Positions 58,991 through 64,000 of a stretch of DNA of 64,000 nt are shown here, piece after piece (the stretch's first letter is position 1; the number at the start of each line of letters is the position of its first letter). Made by a program: the position numbers and the translations under genes. Below the pieces are notes generated by a model. The model did no database searches. It had not been told where the DNA came from and worked only from the letters and a program-made list of their open reading frames with translations. Source of the DNA: Nemania diffusa (Eukaryota > Ascomycota > Sordariomycetes > Xylariales > Xylariaceae); contig JBBPUQ010000001.1 of assembly GCA_038501195.1 (NCBI GenBank), positions 5,766,001-5,830,000 of the forward strand. The letters are read 5' to 3'.

Positions 58991-61900
58991 TTTTTATTTA
59001 TTACTTTTTTTTTTTTATATTTATTATTTTATTTAATTTTTAATAAGTTTATTGTTTTAAATAAACAATAAAATCTATTTAGTTACTTTAACTACTTATT
59101 AGCTATATTATATATATTAATTACTTTTAAAATTTATTTATTTAAATATAAATATAGTTTATAACAACTTTTTTTGTATAAAAAAAACTTAATTTAAATT
59201 TTTGCTATATTAAATATTCAAACTATAAGTTTTTTTTAAATTAATATTTTTAAGCAGTAAAAAAATACTTTTAGTATATATAATTAGTTTATATATAAAA
59301 GCTTTTAATTTTTGCTATTTTTTTATTGTATTAATAATTAGTTTAATAAAGTATTAATTTTTATATAGTATTATATATATATTTAAAAACTTTTTTATTT
59401 TTTATATATATAATGTTTTTTTGTTGCAACAACTTTGTTATTATTAAAGTGTTTTTTTGTAAATGTTTTTTTCTATGCTGTTTTTTTTTATTTTAATAAC
59501 TTTATTAAAAGTTTTTTTATATTAAAGTTTTAGTTATAAAACTTCTGTATATATATTAAAAAGTTTTTTAATATATTTATTAAATACTATTAATTGTTAT
59601 AATTTTATTTTTTTTAAACTATTTTGTAATAAAGTTTGTTTAATTTAATATGTAATAATAAAACTTTTTTAACTTTTTATTTTTTTTTATTACATTTAAA
59701 ATTTATAACTTTTTTTTTTAGTTGTTTAAAATTTTGTTTTAAAAATAAGTTTTTTAAATATTTGTACAATCGATTTATATAAAACTATTAAAAACTTTTT
59801 TAAAAGTTCAACAAATAAAGTTTAAAAATATTTTTTTTATTGTTATTAATAATTTTATAATATATTTTTATTATTAAATAGTTTAGCTTATTATTAAACT
59901 AGTTTATTTGTTTGTTTTTTTTTTATAAAATATATATTTAACTTTTTATTAAAAAATCTAAGTTTTATTAATATTTGTTAATTTAATTAATTATTTTTTG
60001 TTAAGTTTAAAATATTTATTGTTTTATTATTACTATATATTTATATATTTTAGTTATAAAACTTTGCACTTTTTTATAATTTAACTTTTTTTTTATTAGT
60101 TTTAATGCTAATTTTTTTGTTTTAGTTTTTTAATCAAATGTTATTTTTATAGCTTGATTAGCTAATATTTTATATAAAAATAAACTTTTTAGCAACTTGT
60201 ACAGCAGTAATATTTATATTATATTTAATATTAGTAATATTTTAAACTAATTTTTTTAAAAATAGTTAATAAAAAGCTATAACTTTTAGTTTATTTATTA
60301 ATGTATAATTTTTATTTATTTGATAGTTTGTTTATAGCTTACAAAAAAAAAATTCAATTTTGTTTTATAAATTTGAAATAGTTTATTTATAAATTTAGTT
60401 ATAAATTAAAATTTGTAGTTGCTAATAAAACTTTTAAATTAGTTATATATTTTATATAATTTATTATAATATATTTTTATAGCTTATTTTATAGTTACTA
60501 TATTTTTACAAGTTATAGTTTATATAAGTTTAAATAGTTTATTAATTATATAAAAAGTTATATTATTTTTGTTATTATTAAAAAAGAAATATTTAAAATT
60601 TATTATTATATGTTACTATATATATTTTAATATATTTAAAAGCTTTAATTTTTTTAGTATTTTGTTTTTTAAAATTTTAGCTGTTTTATATAAACAATTT
60701 GTTATATATTAGTTTATTTTTTTATAAACTTTAAGCTATTAGTATTTCTAAGTTATTAAAGCTTTTGTTTTATTTTTTTTTAAATATATAATAGTTAATT
60801 AAATATATACTTTTTTAATTAATTTAATATATAAATAGTTAATATTTAATATTATTAAATGCTTTTTATATAATATTAAATCGTTTAATATTATTTAATT
60901 TAAGTTTTAATTAATACAAGCTTTTTTTTTATATTTAATTAAACTTTTATTAGTTTTATTAGTTTTTAAAACTAAATTAATTAATAATATTTTAAAAATT
61001 AATAAAAATATAATGTTATTTTTTAATATATATATTATTATAAGCTTTTATAAAGTTTTATTAGAAAAAATTATTAGTTTAAACAAAACTATTATTTTTT
61101 GTTCGTTTTTTTTTTTTTTTTATATTTTTACGTTTTTTAAAAGTTTTAAAAAAATATTAGCAATAGTATTTTTTAAATTTAAACAATATATAATTACAAA
61201 ATAATAGTAGTTTATAAATTCTGTTTATTTTGTTTATTAAAAGTTTAATATTTTTTTTATATTAAAATATTTTAAAGCTATATAGTTTATTAAAACTATA
61301 AAAAAATACTATATATTAGTTAGTTTTGTTTACTAATATAAAAGCTTTTTTATAATTATTAGTATTTTTTTATTATATATTTTATAATTAAGTTTTATAC
61401 TATAAAATATTTTTAAAAAAAAAGCAACTAGTTTTTATAAATTTTTTACACTATTTTTTTAAAATAATATACTTAATACTATATTATTAAAAAAGTTAGT
61501 TTTTATTATAGTTTTAGTATTATAAAAAAAATGCTGCAAAATAGGCATGCTTGTTAAAACTATTTATAAAGCTTTGAATATTTTTTAGTATTTTTAAGTC
61601 TATTAAAGTAGTATATTAGTATATATAAAGTTAATAAATAGTTTTATAATCTGTTTATATTTTTTTATAAATTTTTTATAAAAGTTACAAAAGCTTAAAA
61701 ATAACTGTATTTTTTTAAAATATACTTTTTTTTTTTTGTTATAAAGTAAATTTTAATAATATATAATTTTTATTTTGTTTAAATCAACTTTTACTTTGTA
61801 TATTTTTATAATAAATTTTAAAAACTTAGTTTTTATTATATAAAACTTATATTTTTTAAAATTAGCTTATAATTTAGCTTTTTTTAAATGAACTAATATT

Positions 61901-64000
61901 TTATTAATATAATATTTATGTTTTAGTTTATTATTAAAATAAATCAATATATTATTAATATATACTATATAAAAAATATCTAAATAATTTTTCAGTATAT
62001 TATTTATATAGCGTTAAAATGTTATTAGTTTATTTGTTAATTTAAATAGAAATATTTTAAACTAATAAATTTTATACTTTGTTTAAAAAACTATTAATAA
62101 TTTATTTTTTTTAAATATTTAAATATAATAAAATATTTATTAAATGTTTATTTTTGTATAAACTTTAGTTTGAAATATTTTAACTAAAATTTTATTAATT
62201 AAAAATAAAAAATATTTATTTTTTTAAATAATTGAATTTAGTTTTTTATAGTTTATATACAGTTATAAAAAACTGTTTCTTTTTTTAGCAAATAAAACTA
62301 GTATTGCTTATAATACTATTATAAGTTTAATAAAGTTTTTTGTTAAATTATTACTGATATATTTTTAATATATTTTTGCTTTTTTTAACAATATTTTATA
62401 TAGTATGTTATATTTTAAAAAAGTTTTAAAAAGTCTATTAATTATAATATAATAATTAATGTTTAAATAATATAACAAAAAATCGTTTAAAGCTGTTTTA
62501 TTAAATATGTTGAAATATTTATAGTATTTTTTTAAAATTATATACAATATTGCTTTTATTAATTTTTTTTTATTTTTTATTAACTTTTTATGCTTTTTTT
62601 AAAAAATTATTTAGTTTAGTTTATATAATAAAGTTATATTATATAAAACAGTATTTTTTTATTTTATTGTTATATTAAATCTTGTTGTACTAATAATATT
62701 AATTTAAACTAATTAGTGTTTGTATTATTTAATTATATTTTTTTATAATTAATATAAGCTATATTAGTTGTGCTTTATTTTTAGTTTATAGTTTTTATAC
62801 TTTTTTGCAAAAAAAATATATAAATTTAAGTTGTTTTTATAAGTTTTAGTTTATAATATGCGCTTTATATGTTATATTTTTTATTATAAATAATTTTTAT
62901 TTATATTAAAGCTAGTTCAAAAAAAACAAAAAATTAAAATAAGCAGTTAAAAAGTAGCTAAAAATTCTTTTTATATAACTTTTATTTGTTTTTTTTAATG
63001 CTTAAATTTATTAATATAAAAGCAAACTTTTTTAAGTTTAGTTTTTATATTTTTTTTATTTTACTTTTTTTTTTAATATATTTAACTTATTTGTTTATTT
63101 TTTTTTCTTTTGTTTTTAATATTTATTAACTTTTATTGATAATTTATATTTTGCTAATAATTAAAGTTAACAATTAAGTTTTTTATATTATTTATTAAAA
63201 TTTTAAAAATTTAATATTTTAGTTTTTAATTGCTAAAAAATAGTAATTTTTTTTTTTTACTATTTACTAATATATTATAATAGTTTAAATATTTTTTTTT
63301 TATAATAATGTTATGTTTTATATTTATTATTAATAAAAGTACACTTAAAATTGTTTTGTTTTATATATAAAAATATACTTTTAAAACAGTATCAATAGTT
63401 TATATAGCTTTTTTGTTATAACTTACTATTTAAAATAATATAAATTTAATAATTGTTTTAAGTTTTAAATATTTTAAAATTTTTATAACAAAATTCAATT
63501 TAATTAATAAATATATATTTACTTTTATATTAATTAATACTTTTATTAACAAAGTAAATTTATTATTTACTATTGTATAATTTATAAAAAAAAAGTCTTT
63601 TTTTAATAATTTTTGTAAAAAATCAAATAATATTTTTTTATATTTATTTATATTTAACATTAATATATAAGTCCGTTTAAAATAAAATTTAATTATTTTA
63701 AACTATATTTTTTAGCTTTTTTTTTAGTACAATTTTTACTTATTTAAATTTTATATTTTAAACAAAAATAGTATTAATATAAGTTATATTAAATTGTTTA
63801 AAATTAAACTTATAAAAATATTTACTGCTTTTATGTTTTTAATTATAGCATATAAAATATTAATTTCGCAAAATTAAAACTTTTGTTTAATTAAATAAAA
63901 CTTTAATATAAATGCAATAATTGTTTAAAACTATATTTAAAATAAAAATATTTAAATATTTAGTACTACTTTTTTAATATAAGTTCGATTCTATAGGTTT
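58991..64000 (-). mobile_element. Second Gypsy-type element, RIP-degraded, partial
   Basis: Composition changes near 59,000 to that of the first Gypsy element. On the - strand at 61965-61780 one frame reads DIFYIVYINNILIYFNN (family YVDDILIYS), then ANLKKYKFYI.KTKFL, so it is a Gypsy RT related to the element at 46.4-53.1 kb. LTRs were not found; the left limit is a composition change only and the element may run past the window. Short open frames at 61013 and 63430 are chance frames in AT-rich DNA. Confidence 0.7.
61780..61975 (-). pseudogene. Gypsy reverse transcriptase remnant (second copy)
   Basis: Degraded YVDDILIYS region and downstream K-x-x-F-Y-x-x-x-T-K-F-L segment in a common - strand frame, alignable to the remnant at 49230-49406. 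Confidence 0.82.

Noticed and set aside
61013..63660. 60-76 codon Ile/Lys/Phe/Tyr frames in the AT-rich block
   Set aside because: Chance frames in low-GC decayed DNA; no motifs.
42641..64000. AT-rich block as inserted mitochondrial DNA
   Set aside because: Legible Gypsy RT and LTRs with RIP-type substitutions explain the composition; no mitochondrial gene was seen.

Overview
The window looks like a filamentous ascomycete (Pezizomycotina) chromosome. Three things point there: genes split by short GT-AG introns of about 47-183 bp, fungal families (two HET-domain proteins, a fungal-type SDR, a GFA-family protein, a RING-containing SNF2 ATPase), and large AT-saturated blocks. The blocks carry LTR retrotransposons whose coding sequence is riddled with C-to-T and G-to-A transitions, the mark of repeat-induced point mutation (RIP). 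I cannot name the species.

Layout. 1-42,640 is gene-bearing DNA of ordinary composition with one AT-rich island at 7.0-13.9 kb. 42,641-64,000 is a continuous AT-rich, gene-free block. The gene-bearing part holds, in order: a two-exon small secreted protein (-), a short-chain dehydrogenase (-), a HET-domain gene (+) split by a retrotransposon, a secreted PAF-acetylhydrolase-like protein (+), a Cys-rich-N-terminus hypothetical protein (+), a two-exon HET-domain gene (-), a three-exon GFA/CENP-V-type protein (+), a 485-residue conserved-looking hypothetical protein (-), a three-exon HD-domain nucleotidase (-), a tRNA-Glu(CTC) with an 8-nt intron (+), a two-exon M20 metallopeptidase (-), a nine-exon SNF2/RING ATPase (-) and a small membrane protein (-). 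The exon models were built by hand from splice signals; every multi-exon model keeps its reading frame to its stop.

Mobile DNA. 7024-13914 is a complete Ty1/Copia-type element lying on the - strand, with two 153-bp LTRs and a perfect 5-bp target duplication (GCAGG). Removing it and one target copy joins the two HET fragments into one open frame of 862 codons. The LTRs differ only by transitions, and the outer edge of each LTR is the less mutated edge. 46397-53104 is a Ty3/Gypsy-type element (- strand) with LTRs of about 237 bp, nested in older, almost GC-free DNA. 59,000-64,000 holds a second, related Gypsy RT. Small dispersed elements also occur: a 65-69-bp palindromic element (two copies, one with a 5-bp target duplication), a 43-bp CTCTAGAG-bounded repeat (three copies) and a hAT-like 142-bp inverted-repeat element.

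The genes do not form an obvious pathway cluster. The most striking points are the HET gene broken by a dateable insertion, a lipase-like secreted protein whose catalytic His position holds Glu, and a small secreted gene that only appears once its intron is recognised.
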